Origin: Ruminococcus flavefaciens
Lineage (GTDB): Bacteria; Bacillota; Clostridia; Oscillospirales; Ruminococcaceae
Reading direction: 5' to 3'
NCBI GenBank assembly: GCA_002373775.1
Contig: DFJW01000007.1
Coordinates: forward strand, 1-64,000
Length of the DNA: 64,000 nucleotides
In this document: one piece after another, positions 8,501 through 16,715 of the stretch
Numbering within the stretch: the first letter of the stretch is position 1
How the letters are laid out: the number at the start of each line of letters is the position of its first letter
The notes under the pieces: model-generated
What the model saw: only the letters and a program-made list of their open reading frames with translations
Databases searched by the model: none
What the model was told of the DNA's origin: nothing
Position numbers and translations under genes: made by a program

Positions 8501-11500
8501 AGAAACAGTGCTGTGGATACATACCGCGACAAAAACGGCACCAATCATCTTGTATCATTCATAGTACCGGCAGCAGATGAACTGCTGACACCTGAAGAAA
8601 AGGAGACACTGAAGGCTGATATACGAACATATCTTGCATCGGCAGTCCCGGATTATATGATACCTGAGATATGTATATTCTGCGACGAACTTCCGCTGAC
8701 AGCCAACGGAAAAGTTGACAGGAAGAAGCTGCGCAGTTTCGATATCGAGAGCGAACTTGCAGCCGGAAAGGTATATATAGCGCCGTCAAATGAAACTGAG
8801 AGCAGGCTCATGGAGATATGGAAGGATACCCTCGGCATTTCTGAGATAAGCTGTGATGACGATTTCTTTGATCTCGGCGGAGACAGTCTTTCGGCAGTCA
8901 GACTGAACAACGCTATCCGTGAGACTTTCGGCACAGACTTCCACCTCAACGATATATTTGACATACCTGTGCTTTCAGATCAGGCGGATTTCATCCTCGG
9001 CAGCGGCAAGGTAACGGATGATGCAAAGGTGACAGCAGAGCATGACGAGTCCGCAAGATATGAGCCATTCCCGCTGACAAATGTTCAGAAGGCATATCTC
9101 ATGGGCGAGAAGAACATATACGAGTACGGCGGTATCTCAACTCATTATTATTTTGAGATACGAGTGCCCGGTCTTGATACTGAGCGCTTTGAGAGAGCAG
9201 TGAACAGAGTTATCGACTCGCAGGATATGCTGCACTGCGTATTTTCAGATGACGGCAGCACACAGAGAGTGCTGAAGGACTATCCCCGGTATGTTGTTCG
9301 CGTGTATGACGTATCTGAAGCAGATGAAAACAACACGATACTCAGTGTCCGCGAAGAAATGGAGCATAAGCTTTTCAACAGTTCCGAGCTCCCGCTGTTC
9401 GATATCAGAGTCATCAGGGGAGCAGAGACGAGTCAGGTGAACTTCTGCTTTGACAATATCATCTTTGACGGCTACAGTATATTTCTTTTCTTCAGTTGTG
9501 TGACGAAGGCATATAAGGATGAAAGCACAGCACCTGCTGTTCCGGCAATATCATTCAGGGACTATGTCATGAGCCTCGGAGATATCAGGAACGGAAGCAG
9601 ATATGAGAAGAGCAGGAAGTACTGGACAGACAGGATAGATGATATGCCGCTGGCACCCGATCTTCCCGTAGTTCCCATGAGCGATACCATGAACAATCGG
9701 TTCACTCATCTTGAATACATACTTGACGCAGCAAGCTGGAAGAAGCTGAAAGACAAGATCTCGGCGATCGGAGGCATAACGCCTACAGGCTTCCTTATAG
9801 CGCTTTATTCCGAAGTGCTTTGCCGCTGGAGCAAGAACAAGAGATTCACTGTAAATCTCACGCATTTCAACCGTGAGAAGATACACGATGACATCGACAG
9901 CGTCATAGGCGATTTCACATCGCTGACCATGCTTGAATCAGATGTTTCCGGTTATCCCACGTTCAGGGAACGCTGCCGCGCACTTCAGCAGCAGTTATGG
10001 AACGATCTGGACAATGCGAGCTACGACGGAGTAGAGGTTGAGCGTGAACTTATAAAGCGCAACAGCATAACCGGTCCGGCGTTCCCGTATGTATTCACGA
10101 GTGCTCTCGGACTGAACGCAGATGGCAGCATGTTCACAGACCGCATGTACAGCAGTTCGGAAACTCCGCAGGTATGGCTGGATCATCAGGTATCCGAGGA
10201 GAATGGTACACTGGTGCTTGTATGGGATCATCTGAAAGAGCGCTTCCCGGAAGGGATGATAAACGAACTCTGCACAGCCTATACAGACACACTTGAACGC
10301 CTTGTGGAAGATGACAGCCTGTGGGATGCAGAGCGGCACAGCATAGTTGAGTACAGTTATCCTGAGATAGTCAGAAGTGCAAATGATACCCGCACATCTC
10401 TGCCGGAGCATATGCTCCACAGCAAGGTGCTGGATTCCTACAGGAACTTCCCGGAGAAGACAGCAGTTGTCGATGAAAACGGCAGGTATACATATTCTGA
10501 CATAGTCCTTAGAGCATCTGACATCGCAGATAAGCTGAGAGCGAACGGAGTGAAGGAAGGCGAGTGCGTAGCAGTGATGCTGCCTAAGTCGGTATATCAG
10601 GTATACGCAGTGCTTGGAATACTTGGTGCAGGCTGTGTATATGTCCCGGTAGACACCGGAAGTGACACAGAGCGCAAGAGCTTCATAATAAAGAATGCAG
10701 GCATAAGAAACATCGTAATGCTTTCGGAAAATAGTGAGAGCTATGAAGGATGCAGTGTGATATATGCAGATAAGGCGGAAAAAGCGGCGGAGTGTACGCT
10801 TTCGGAAAATGGCGGAAAGGATTCTGCTGCTTACATCATACACACATCCGGTTCTACCGGAGTGCCTAAGGGAGTAATAATCTCCCATGCAGGAGCAGTC
10901 AATACCATAGAAGACATCAACAGAAGATACGGCATCACATCAGCGGATACCGCCATAGGACTTTCACAGCTGTACTTTGACCTTTCGGTATACGATATAT
11001 TCGGACTTCTCTCCGTTGGAGGAACGCTGGTGTATCCCGGTGCAGAAAGGTATATGGATCCTTCATACTGGCATGAACTCATCCGCGAAAACGGCATAAC
11101 TGTATGGAACAGCGTACCGGCATTCATGAAGATGTTCGTTGATTATATCGGACTGAACGGCGCAGAATATCCTCCGCTGAAGGCAGTGATGCTGTCAGGA
11201 GACTGGATACCGCTTGATCTCTTCCCGAAGATAAAGGAAATGAGTCCGGAAACAAAGTGCATTAGCCTTGGCGGAGCAACAGAAGCTTCCATATGGTCTA
11301 TCTATTATGACTATAACGGACTTGATCCGTCGTGGAAGAGCATTCCCTACGGCAAAGCGCTTGCAAATCAGGAATTCTATGTCATGGACAGTGCAATGGA
11401 TATATGCCCGGTAATGGCTGAGGGCGAACTTTATATAGGCGGTGACGGTCTGGCTTCAGGCTATCTGAATGCACCGGAAGAGAATGCTGCGCATTTCATT

Positions 11501-12181
11501 ACTGATGCCAAGACCGGCAAGAGATACTACCGCACAGGTGATCTTGGCAGAATGATGCCGGACGGAAATATCGAATTTCTTGGCAGAGCGGATACACAGG
11601 TCAAGATCCTCGGATTCAGGATTGAACTCGGGGAGATAGACAGTGTCATATCAAAATTTGAAGGCGTCAGGAACTCTGTTACAGCGGCGATAGAGGTGAA
11701 CGGCAGTGCAAAGAAACTGTATACCTGTGTTGAAACATCTGAGATAAGACCGGATGATGAAGAGAAACTGAGAGAAGAACTCAGGAACAAACTTCCGAAG
11801 TACATGATCCCGGCGAAGATAGTATTCACAGATGCGATGCCTCTCACATCAAACGGAAAGATCGACCGCAGGACGATAATCGCAGAGCTTGAAAAAGCAG
11901 CATCCGCCGAAACTGAGACCGAAGCACCTGCTGATATGACGGAGACCGAGAAGATAATAGCGGAGATAATGGCAGAAGCACTGGGAACGGCAAGTGTTTC
12001 ACCGGACGACGATTTCTATGATCTCGGGGCAGATTCGCTCATAATGGGAAAGGCCGCATCTAAGGTAAGGAACCGTTTTGAAGAAAAAGTGCCGTTCTAT
12101 GAGATACTCACAGTCATGCTCAATGATCCCAACGTAAGGAGCGTTGCGGAATTGATAGAACCCTACCTCAGTGAGGAATGA
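5576..12181 (+). CDS. NRPS: ArCP-Cy-A(Cys)-PCP-Cy-A(Cys)-PCP
   Basis: This 2201-residue synthetase should build two thiazoline rings on an aryl starter. Domain order: aryl carrier (Ser37 in GLGSLHV); Cy1 about 95-520 with D-x4-D-x2-S at 228-236; A1 about 550-1040 with FTSGSTGEPKG at about 700; PCP1 with Ser1104 in LGGDSL; Cy2 about 1130-1560 with the same motif at 1293-1301; A2; PCP2 with Ser2154 in LGADSL. Aligned by eye to GrsA, the A-domain pockets read D-L-Y-N-F-S-M-I-W and D-L-Y-N-M-S-L-I-W, the cysteine code of pyochelin/yersiniabactin enzymes. No epimerase, methyltransferase, reductase or thioesterase domain is present, so release must occur in trans. I chose the ATG at 5576, preceded by AAGGGGA; an upstream in-frame extension would overlap the ligase gene. 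Confidence 0.93.
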   Translation: METKTYSLDDLINDIFEVSGIKITDGGVNLIETGLGSLHVMRLANKWRKEGSSVTFAKLISEPRLEGWLKLVNIPRKAGKKAGAARQKKVIDRFAPYDMTDVQYSYWIGRKKNQVLGGVGCHAYLEILCKDIDADRLNTAWKKLVLHHPMLHTAYNENGQQQLVKDYEPEDITINDLRHMNEDEAEKKFAEIRDTISHRVFDILHGRNAAVTLTFMPDGRKIMHYDIDLLAADVQSFQKVLDDLALLYSGGELPAVSAEWNFAQYLSENNSRGSEEYLEAEKFWSEKAAEMPGKLELPVKVRPEDIKNVRFNTRRRTVPENEWSNFKKIAESMNITPAMGLLAVYSIILERWSANSKFVINLPIFNRNTGYPGADEAVADFSNILILDFDLTSPRGFAEYAAGIQQNFHESMKHSCYSGVDVVRKLAADNSAESCPAPVVFACNLGYPIISDSVRSNFGELNYMLSQTPQVWIDFQMYDQTDGAVLLKWDSVDEIFPDGVLDRMFDAYLEYLSRLAADPAEWKKVPVVSGADAENRRLAEMHVEEKDIPEKNLIDGFIENADRTPEAAALINCVTGEKITYQQLYGMARNIAAELVNSGMEPEERVAVTLPKGNLQIAAVLGVHMAGGCYVPVGVKQPAERQRKIFNTAGIRFAIVGSDTADGGQYEGITRICAEKAASAEAAGFKPVLSSPDSEAYIIFTSGSTGEPKGVVIQHKCAYNTIADINSRCNVGNGDSILAVSALDFDLSVYDIFGMLNAGGTIITIDEASKRDSEKWLEAVSEYSITMWNSVPAILDMLLVSADMKCRELTSLRRVFLSGDWIGLDIPAKLKNAAPASELTSMGGATEASIWSNWYDVTLPLDSEWNSIPYGMPLTNQKYNILDDNLRGCPEWVTGELVIGGKGLAKEYCNDPVQTDAHFFTDENGERWYRTGDLGRFRENGIIEFLGRKDFQVKVRGHRIELGEIETALKGCPTARNSAVDTYRDKNGTNHLVSFIVPAADELLTPEEKETLKADIRTYLASAVPDYMIPEICIFCDELPLTANGKVDRKKLRSFDIESELAAGKVYIAPSNETESRLMEIWKDTLGISEISCDDDFFDLGGDSLSAVRLNNAIRETFGTDFHLNDIFDIPVLSDQADFILGSGKVTDDAKVTAEHDESARYEPFPLTNVQKAYLMGEKNIYEYGGISTHYYFEIRVPGLDTERFERAVNRVIDSQDMLHCVFSDDGSTQRVLKDYPRYVVRVYDVSEADENNTILSVREEMEHKLFNSSELPLFDIRVIRGAETSQVNFCFDNIIFDGYSIFLFFSCVTKAYKDESTAPAVPAISFRDYVMSLGDIRNGSRYEKSRKYWTDRIDDMPLAPDLPVVPMSDTMNNRFTHLEYILDAASWKKLKDKISAIGGITPTGFLIALYSEVLCRWSKNKRFTVNLTHFNREKIHDDIDSVIGDFTSLTMLESDVSGYPTFRERCRALQQQLWNDLDNASYDGVEVERELIKRNSITGPAFPYVFTSALGLNADGSMFTDRMYSSSETPQVWLDHQVSEENGTLVLVWDHLKERFPEGMINELCTAYTDTLERLVEDDSLWDAERHSIVEYSYPEIVRSANDTRTSLPEHMLHSKVLDSYRNFPEKTAVVDENGRYTYSDIVLRASDIADKLRANGVKEGECVAVMLPKSVYQVYAVLGILGAGCVYVPVDTGSDTERKSFIIKNAGIRNIVMLSENSESYEGCSVIYADKAEKAAECTLSENGGKDSAAYIIHTSGSTGVPKGVIISHAGAVNTIEDINRRYGITSADTAIGLSQLYFDLSVYDIFGLLSVGGTLVYPGAERYMDPSYWHELIRENGITVWNSVPAFMKMFVDYIGLNGAEYPPLKAVMLSGDWIPLDLFPKIKEMSPETKCISLGGATEASIWSIYYDYNGLDPSWKSIPYGKALANQEFYVMDSAMDICPVMAEGELYIGGDGLASGYLNAPEENAAHFITDAKTGKRYYRTGDLGRMMPDGNIEFLGRADTQVKILGFRIELGEIDSVISKFEGVRNSVTAAIEVNGSAKKLYTCVETSEIRPDDEEKLREELRNKLPKYMIPAKIVFTDAMPLTSNGKIDRRTIIAELEKAASAETETEAPADMTETEKIIAEIMAEALGTASVSPDDDFYDLGADSLIMGKAASKVRNRFEEKVPFYEILTVMLNDPNVRSVAELIEPYLSEE

Positions 12182-12204
12182 TAAGGAAAGCGAGGATATA
12201 AGAA

Positions 12205-12411
12205 ATGGAAGAAAAGAAGATCATGCAGGAGATATGGAAGGAAGCCTTGCAGCTTGATACACTGCCGAAGACAGATGAATCGTTTTTTGATCTGGGAGGC
12301 AATTCGTTCATAGCTTCAAAAGTGTGCCTTATCTACGAAGAGAAGACAGGAAACACTATCGAGATATCAGACTTTTATGACAGAGAGACCATTGACGGTC
12401 TCGTAGGCTGA
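12205..12411 (+). CDS. Free-standing peptidyl carrier protein
   Basis: A 68-residue single carrier domain with FFDLGGNSF, where the Ser carries phosphopantetheine. It lies 23 bases after the synthetase gene. The operon has no adenylation domain obviously dedicated to it. It could accept the finished chain from PCP2, carry an extender residue loaded in trans, or serve as partner of the free-standing condensation protein and the Cys thioesterase. The length and helix pattern fit a PCP; ACP-type function is less likely in this setting. Confidence 0.85.
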   Translation: MEEKKIMQEIWKEALQLDTLPKTDESFFDLGGNSFIASKVCLIYEEKTGNTIEISDFYDRETIDGLVG

Positions 12412-12435
12412 GATTTGAAGGAAAGGAAAAGTGCC

Positions 12436-13134
12436 ATGTTTATTGAAGTGAAGAATGCAGTAAGATATTATGGTCAGGACGAACTGAGAGTACACGCTCT
12501 CAATTCGATAGACCTTTCTCTTGACAAGGGAAAGATATACGTTATACTGGGACCGTCCGGTTCAGGAAAGAGTACTCTTCTGAACATGCTCGGCGGACTT
12601 GACAGGCTTGATTCCGGAAAGATAACCGTTGACGGCACAGAGCTGACAGGCCTCTCAAAGAAGGAGACTACGGAATACAGAAGAAAGTCAGTCGGTTTCG
12701 TATTCCAGTTCTACAACCTCATCCCCGACCTTACGGTAAAGGAAAACGTTGAAGCGGTACGCGATATATCCGACAAGCCCTTTGAGATAGACGATATGCT
12801 CGATGCACTTGGAATAAAGGAGTATGCGGACAGATTCCCCCGTGAGCTCTCAGGCGGACAGCAGCAGAGAGTTGCTATCGCAAGAGCACTTGTCAAGAAT
12901 CCCAAGATCCTTCTCTGCGACGAGCTGACAGGTGCCCTTGACACAAAGTCCTCGCGTATGGTGCTTGAATTCGTTGAAAAGATACATGAGAAATACGGTA
13001 CAACGATCATTATCGTAACACATAATGAAGGCATAGCTGAGATGTCAGACACTATTATCAGGATACACGACGGAAAGATAGATTCTGTTACTGAGAATGC
13101 CGGCCGCAAGTCTGCTAAGGATCTTGTTCTTTAA
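12436..13134 (+). CDS. ABC exporter ATPase (MacB/LolD class)
   Basis: This 232-residue ATPase has Walker A GPSGSGKS, signature LSGGQQQR and Walker B ILLCDELTGAL, where DELT replaces the commoner DEPT. Its size and Q-loop region (VFQFYNLIP) match the LolD/MacB/BceA class that energises FtsX-type permeases. The permease gene follows 17 bases later. I chose the ATG at 12436, with GGAAAGG upstream, over an in-frame TTG at 12415. Its position directly after the NRPS carrier protein suggests export of, or self-protection against, the NRPS product. Confidence 0.92.
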   Translation: MFIEVKNAVRYYGQDELRVHALNSIDLSLDKGKIYVILGPSGSGKSTLLNMLGGLDRLDSGKITVDGTELTGLSKKETTEYRRKSVGFVFQFYNLIPDLTVKENVEAVRDISDKPFEIDDMLDALGIKEYADRFPRELSGGQQQRVAIARALVKNPKILLCDELTGALDTKSSRMVLEFVEKIHEKYGTTIIIVTHNEGIAEMSDTIIRIHDGKIDSVTENAGRKSAKDLVL

Positions 13135-13151
13135 TAGGAGAAGCGAATATC

Positions 13152-15389
13152 ATGGTATTAAGAAAAAGGTATAAAAGGAATATAAAAAGCAATCTCGGAT
13201 TCTATATCAGCGTAATGGTGCTCACAGCGGTAAGCATCATGGTATATCTGACAATGGCATGCGGACTTGAAGGCATGGAAGGCTATCTTGACGACTTCAA
13301 GAAAGAGTGTGTTGCAGAGGATGCGCAGTTCACATCATATCTTCCGCTGGATGACAGCCAGATATCCGGGTTTGAAGAAAAGTATGATCTGCTGCTTGAA
13401 AAACAGTCATACATCGACATTGAAAATGACGGCGATACCATAAGACTGTTCAAAGCATCTGAGAAAGTGAACATCTACCGTGTAACAGACGGCGACGATG
13501 TTGCGGCAGATGACGAGATACTTCTGTCCGCGTCATACATGGAAAACAACGATATCGAGATAGGCGACAGCTACACGCTTGGCGGCAAGGAGTACAAGAT
13601 AACCGGTACCTATGACCGTCCGGATTACCTTTACATCCTGAAAGAACTGAAGGGCAGCTTCGCAACACCCGAGACATTCGGCATAGCAATGCTGACTGAA
13701 AGCGAATACAGCAATGTATATTCAAAGCTTGCAGATGACGAGGTGTCATATTACAGCGTCAAGTATCACGGAAGCGACGTAGACGCATTCCGCCGTGAAC
13801 TCAACGACACTGTAATGGTATCAGCCTATGTGAACAACGAGAACAACAACCGTATAAGCACAGCCGATGCCACACTTGACATGACAAGAGATATCAAGGA
13901 TGTTATCATACCGATCATATTTGTACTTATAATAATCATCATAGCAGTAGTACTTGAGAGAAAGATAAAGTCTGAACAGAAACTCATAGGAATCCTTTCA
14001 GCGCTTGGATACACCAAGACACAGCTTGCGCTCCATTACAGCGTATTCGGAGCATTTGCAGCTCTTCTCGGAAGCATCCTCGGTGTTATATGTGCGATAC
14101 CGATGGAGAACGTGCTCATCCCGATGGCATTTGTAAAACTTGAATCCTTCCCTGTGGAATACGGACTCAGCGCTGCAAATGTCGCAGTAGCGTTCATAGT
14201 TCCTCTTCTCTGCTTTACAGTGACGGTATTCCTCACAGCAATGGCAGTAATGCGCAAGGAAACTATCTCCATGATAAACGGTACAGATGACAGAAAGCGC
14301 AAGACAGCATTCAGAATGGAGAAGTCTAAACTCGGTTTTGCAGCCAAGTACAGGATACGTTCCATATTCGGCAAGCCGGCGAGAACCTTCATAATCCTTG
14401 CCGGAGTGTGCATAGGAAGCCTTGTTTTCCTCTATACATACGGAGTTGTGGATTCTCTTAAAGTATATGTAGACGACTCCATAAACAAGATGGGTGACCT
14501 TGAGTACCAGTATTACTTCAACGAACTCAGGACTGACGAGCCGGAAGACGGCGTCAAGGTAGTATACTCCAATTTCGAGTGCGGAAAGGACGATATCGCC
14601 GTAACTCTCATGGGAATGGAGACGAACGACCTTCTCAGCTGCAAGCTTGTATCCGGAGGAGAAGCTGATCTTGAAAGCGGCGGATACTACATCACAAGAA
14701 TGGGCGCGACTATCTACGGCGTAGACGAAGGCGATGAGCTTGTACTCAAGAATATAGCATCACTGGAGAAAACGACGATAAAGATAGAAGGACTGATAGA
14801 TAACGATTCTCAGAACGCTATCTACACATCGCCGGAGAACGTATACGAAATAACCGGTCTGCCGGAGGGCTGCTACAATCTGCTGCTTTCGGAAGATGAT
14901 ATGGGATATGCAGACGGAGAACTGCGTCAGATAATAACAAAGTCCTCACTGCGTGAGCAGATAGAAGAAGTATATGAGCTCGTAAAATCAGAGGTAGGCA
15001 TAATGATACCTTTCGGCGTAGTTATCTGTGTATTCGTTATCTACATCATGGTAAACATGCTCATATCCGAGAACAAGTCTTCGATATCCATGCTGAAGGT
15101 GCTTGGATACAAGGACAAGGAGATAAACCGCATCGTAATAAATGTCTACCATTTTGTTATCCCCGCAGCTGCACTTCTCGGACTTGTGGCAGGATATCTG
15201 TTCATCAAGTTCTTCTTCATAGCGAACACCGCGGCATACAACACATATGTAGAAGCTCATTTCTCAGTGCTTACAGTAATAAAGTACTTCATCCTCGTAT
15301 TCCTCAGCTATGCAGTGTCACTCGTGATACTTGGACGCAAGGTCGGAAAAGTTGAGATGTCAGAGAGCCTGAAGGACAACAGAGAATGA
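13152..15389 (+). CDS. FtsX/MacB-type ABC permease
   Basis: This 745-residue permease pairs with the upstream ATPase. It has one N-terminal membrane helix (about 17-37), an outer domain, three helices from about 255 to 370, a fifth helix near 405-425, a second outer domain, and three final helices beginning near 610. This doubled arrangement of two outer domains and two FtsX blocks is typical of type VII exporters in Firmicutes, which act in lipoprotein release, peptide efflux or antibiotic resistance. It differs from the siderophore importers and exporters usually linked to yersiniabactin-type clusters. Substrate specificity cannot be read from sequence; export of the NRPS product is inferred from the operon. 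Confidence 0.88.
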   Translation: MVLRKRYKRNIKSNLGFYISVMVLTAVSIMVYLTMACGLEGMEGYLDDFKKECVAEDAQFTSYLPLDDSQISGFEEKYDLLLEKQSYIDIENDGDTIRLFKASEKVNIYRVTDGDDVAADDEILLSASYMENNDIEIGDSYTLGGKEYKITGTYDRPDYLYILKELKGSFATPETFGIAMLTESEYSNVYSKLADDEVSYYSVKYHGSDVDAFRRELNDTVMVSAYVNNENNNRISTADATLDMTRDIKDVIIPIIFVLIIIIIAVVLERKIKSEQKLIGILSALGYTKTQLALHYSVFGAFAALLGSILGVICAIPMENVLIPMAFVKLESFPVEYGLSAANVAVAFIVPLLCFTVTVFLTAMAVMRKETISMINGTDDRKRKTAFRMEKSKLGFAAKYRIRSIFGKPARTFIILAGVCIGSLVFLYTYGVVDSLKVYVDDSINKMGDLEYQYYFNELRTDEPEDGVKVVYSNFECGKDDIAVTLMGMETNDLLSCKLVSGGEADLESGGYYITRMGATIYGVDEGDELVLKNIASLEKTTIKIEGLIDNDSQNAIYTSPENVYEITGLPEGCYNLLLSEDDMGYADGELRQIITKSSLREQIEEVYELVKSEVGIMIPFGVVICVFVIYIMVNMLISENKSSISMLKVLGYKDKEINRIVINVYHFVIPAAALLGLVAGYLFIKFFFIANTAAYNTYVEAHFSVLTVIKYFILVFLSYAVSLVILGRKVGKVEMSESLKDNRE

Positions 15390-15397
15390 CCTGATAC

Positions 15398-15452
15398 TAT
15401 AATATCACAAGTTCGGTTCCCTTTATCTGATTAAAGGAAATCGGAACTTTTT
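15398..15452 (+). terminator. Hairpin with T-run after the exporter, TATAAT just before it
   Basis: GTTCGGTTCCCTTTA pairs with TAAAGGAAATCGGAAC (a few mismatches) and is followed by TTTTT. It probably ends the NRPS operon. TATAAT at 15398-15403 lies 7 bases before the stem, but no good -35 box was found. If that is a promoter, the hairpin would act as an attenuator for the next gene, whose start is only 30 bases downstream. Confidence 0.7.
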
Positions 15453-15481
15453 ATGGAAGTTATCTGAAAGGAGAGCTCTGT

Positions 15482-16579
15482 ATGGAATACAGGCTAAACA
15501 GGAGGACCGGTGATAAGATAAGCATTATCGGACTCGGCACATCTGCTATCAGCGACAACGGCATAGACGAAGGAGTGCGCATACTTGAAAAGGCGTACGA
15601 AAACGGAGTGAATTATTTTGACCTTGCCGGCGGAAAAGGAGAACTCTTTGAGGTGTTCGGAAAAGTTTTTTCCGCAGAAAAACGCAGGGACGTACACTAC
15701 CAGCTGCATTTCGGAGCAGTGTATGACAAGGGAAAATATGGCTGGTCCCTCAATGCAGACGCCATAAAGCGGAATGTAGAAAGAGAACTCGGACTGCTTG
15801 GCACAGACTACATAGACTTTGGTTTCATCCATTGCCTTGACGAGCTCACTGTCTGGGAGATGTACAAGAAGAGAGGCATATTCAGTTATCTTAAAGAGCT
15901 GCATGAACAGGGAGTGGTGCGGAATATCGGACTCTCATCCCATACACCTGTAGTGGCTGAGAAAATAATCGAAGAAGCAGGGGTGAACATGCTGATGTTC
16001 AGCATAAATCCCGCATACGATTATCACCACGGAAACTTTGCCAACGGAACCAGCGAAGAGCGTGAGCATCTCTACCGGAGATGCCAGAGAGACGGCATAG
16101 GCATATCGGTAATGAAGCCCTATTCCGGCGGACAGCTGCTCAGCGATCGTCAGAGCATATTCGGAAAGGCGCTTACGGAAGTGCAGTGTCTGAAATATGC
16201 ACTTGACAAACCCGGAGTGCTGACAGTTCTGCCGGGAGTATCGAGCATAGAGCAGCTGGATAAGGTGCTGCATCTTCTTGATGCGACCGATGAAGAGAAG
16301 GATTACAGCATTATCTCTAAGGCAACGCCTAAGGAAATGGCAGGCAACTGCGTGTACTGCAATCACTGTGCCCCATGTCCAGCCGGCATAAACGTGGGAC
16401 TTGTCAACAAGTACTTTGACCTTGCAAAGGTCGGTGACGAAATGGCAGTCAGTCATTACCGGAATCTTGAAAAGCATGCTTCAGACTGCATTTCCTGCGG
16501 ACATTGCAATACTCACTGTCCTTTCCGTGTAGATCAGATGACGAGAATGAAAGAGATAGGGGAGTACATGGGAGGCTGA
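15482..16579 (+). CDS. Aldo/keto reductase-like protein with two 4Fe-4S motifs
   Basis: This 365-residue protein has an aldo/keto reductase barrel (GLGTSAIS, NIGLSSHTP, ISVMKPYSGG, TVLPGVSS) joined to a C-terminal ferredoxin-like part. Two cysteine sets, CVYCNHCAPCP and CISCGHCNTHCP, should bind two 4Fe-4S clusters. The usual D-x-A-x-x-Y-G active-site segment reads NYFDLAGGKGE, so the catalytic Tyr is absent, as is the usual Lys strand. The family, common in gut Clostridia from memory, probably does not use the standard AKR mechanism. Ring redox of the NRPS product is possible but rests only on position. The gene may instead be unrelated, since a terminator-like hairpin separates it from the operon. 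Confidence 0.82.
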   Translation: MEYRLNRRTGDKISIIGLGTSAISDNGIDEGVRILEKAYENGVNYFDLAGGKGELFEVFGKVFSAEKRRDVHYQLHFGAVYDKGKYGWSLNADAIKRNVERELGLLGTDYIDFGFIHCLDELTVWEMYKKRGIFSYLKELHEQGVVRNIGLSSHTPVVAEKIIEEAGVNMLMFSINPAYDYHHGNFANGTSEEREHLYRRCQRDGIGISVMKPYSGGQLLSDRQSIFGKALTEVQCLKYALDKPGVLTVLPGVSSIEQLDKVLHLLDATDEEKDYSIISKATPKEMAGNCVYCNHCAPCPAGINVGLVNKYFDLAKVGDEMAVSHYRNLEKHASDCISCGHCNTHCPFRVDQMTRMKEIGEYMGG

Positions 16580-16612
16580 TCCGGAAATGCGATATTTGTG
16601 CAAAAATACCAT

Positions 16613-16641
16613 TTGCAAATCCTTCCTAAAAATGCTATAAT
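16613..16641 (+). promoter_or_regulatory. Sigma-A promoter of the MATE remnant
   Basis: TTGCAA and TATAAT with a 17-base spacer. A strong hairpin begins 10 bases after the -10 box. Confidence 0.7.
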
Positions 16642-16650
16642 ATAAACAGA

Positions 16651-16702
16651 CGTGTAGCGATCACTGCGTAAATCCAGTTGGTCGCTGCACGTTTATTTTT
16701 TT
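16651..16702 (+). terminator. Promoter-proximal terminator/attenuator
   Basis: CGTGTAGCGATCACTG pairs with CAGTTGGTCGCTGCACG, followed by TTTATTTTTTT and then the ribosome binding site of the MATE remnant. Because it sits directly after the predicted transcription start, it would stop most transcripts unless opened. This suggests attenuation control of the pump when it was intact. No known riboswitch fold was recognised. Confidence 0.6.
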
Positions 16703-16715
16703 ATGGAGGTTTTTT

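Noticed and set aside
9995..10888. Long open frame (297 codons) on the minus strand inside the NRPS gene
   Set aside because: It lies fully antisense to the Cy2/A2 coding region, has no ribosome binding site or recognisable domain, and its composition is that of a codon shadow.
5576..12181. Possible epimerase, methyltransferase, reductase or thioesterase domain in the synthetase
   Set aside because: Spacing between A motifs leaves no room for an inserted domain, and the chain ends about 47 residues after the PCP2 serine.
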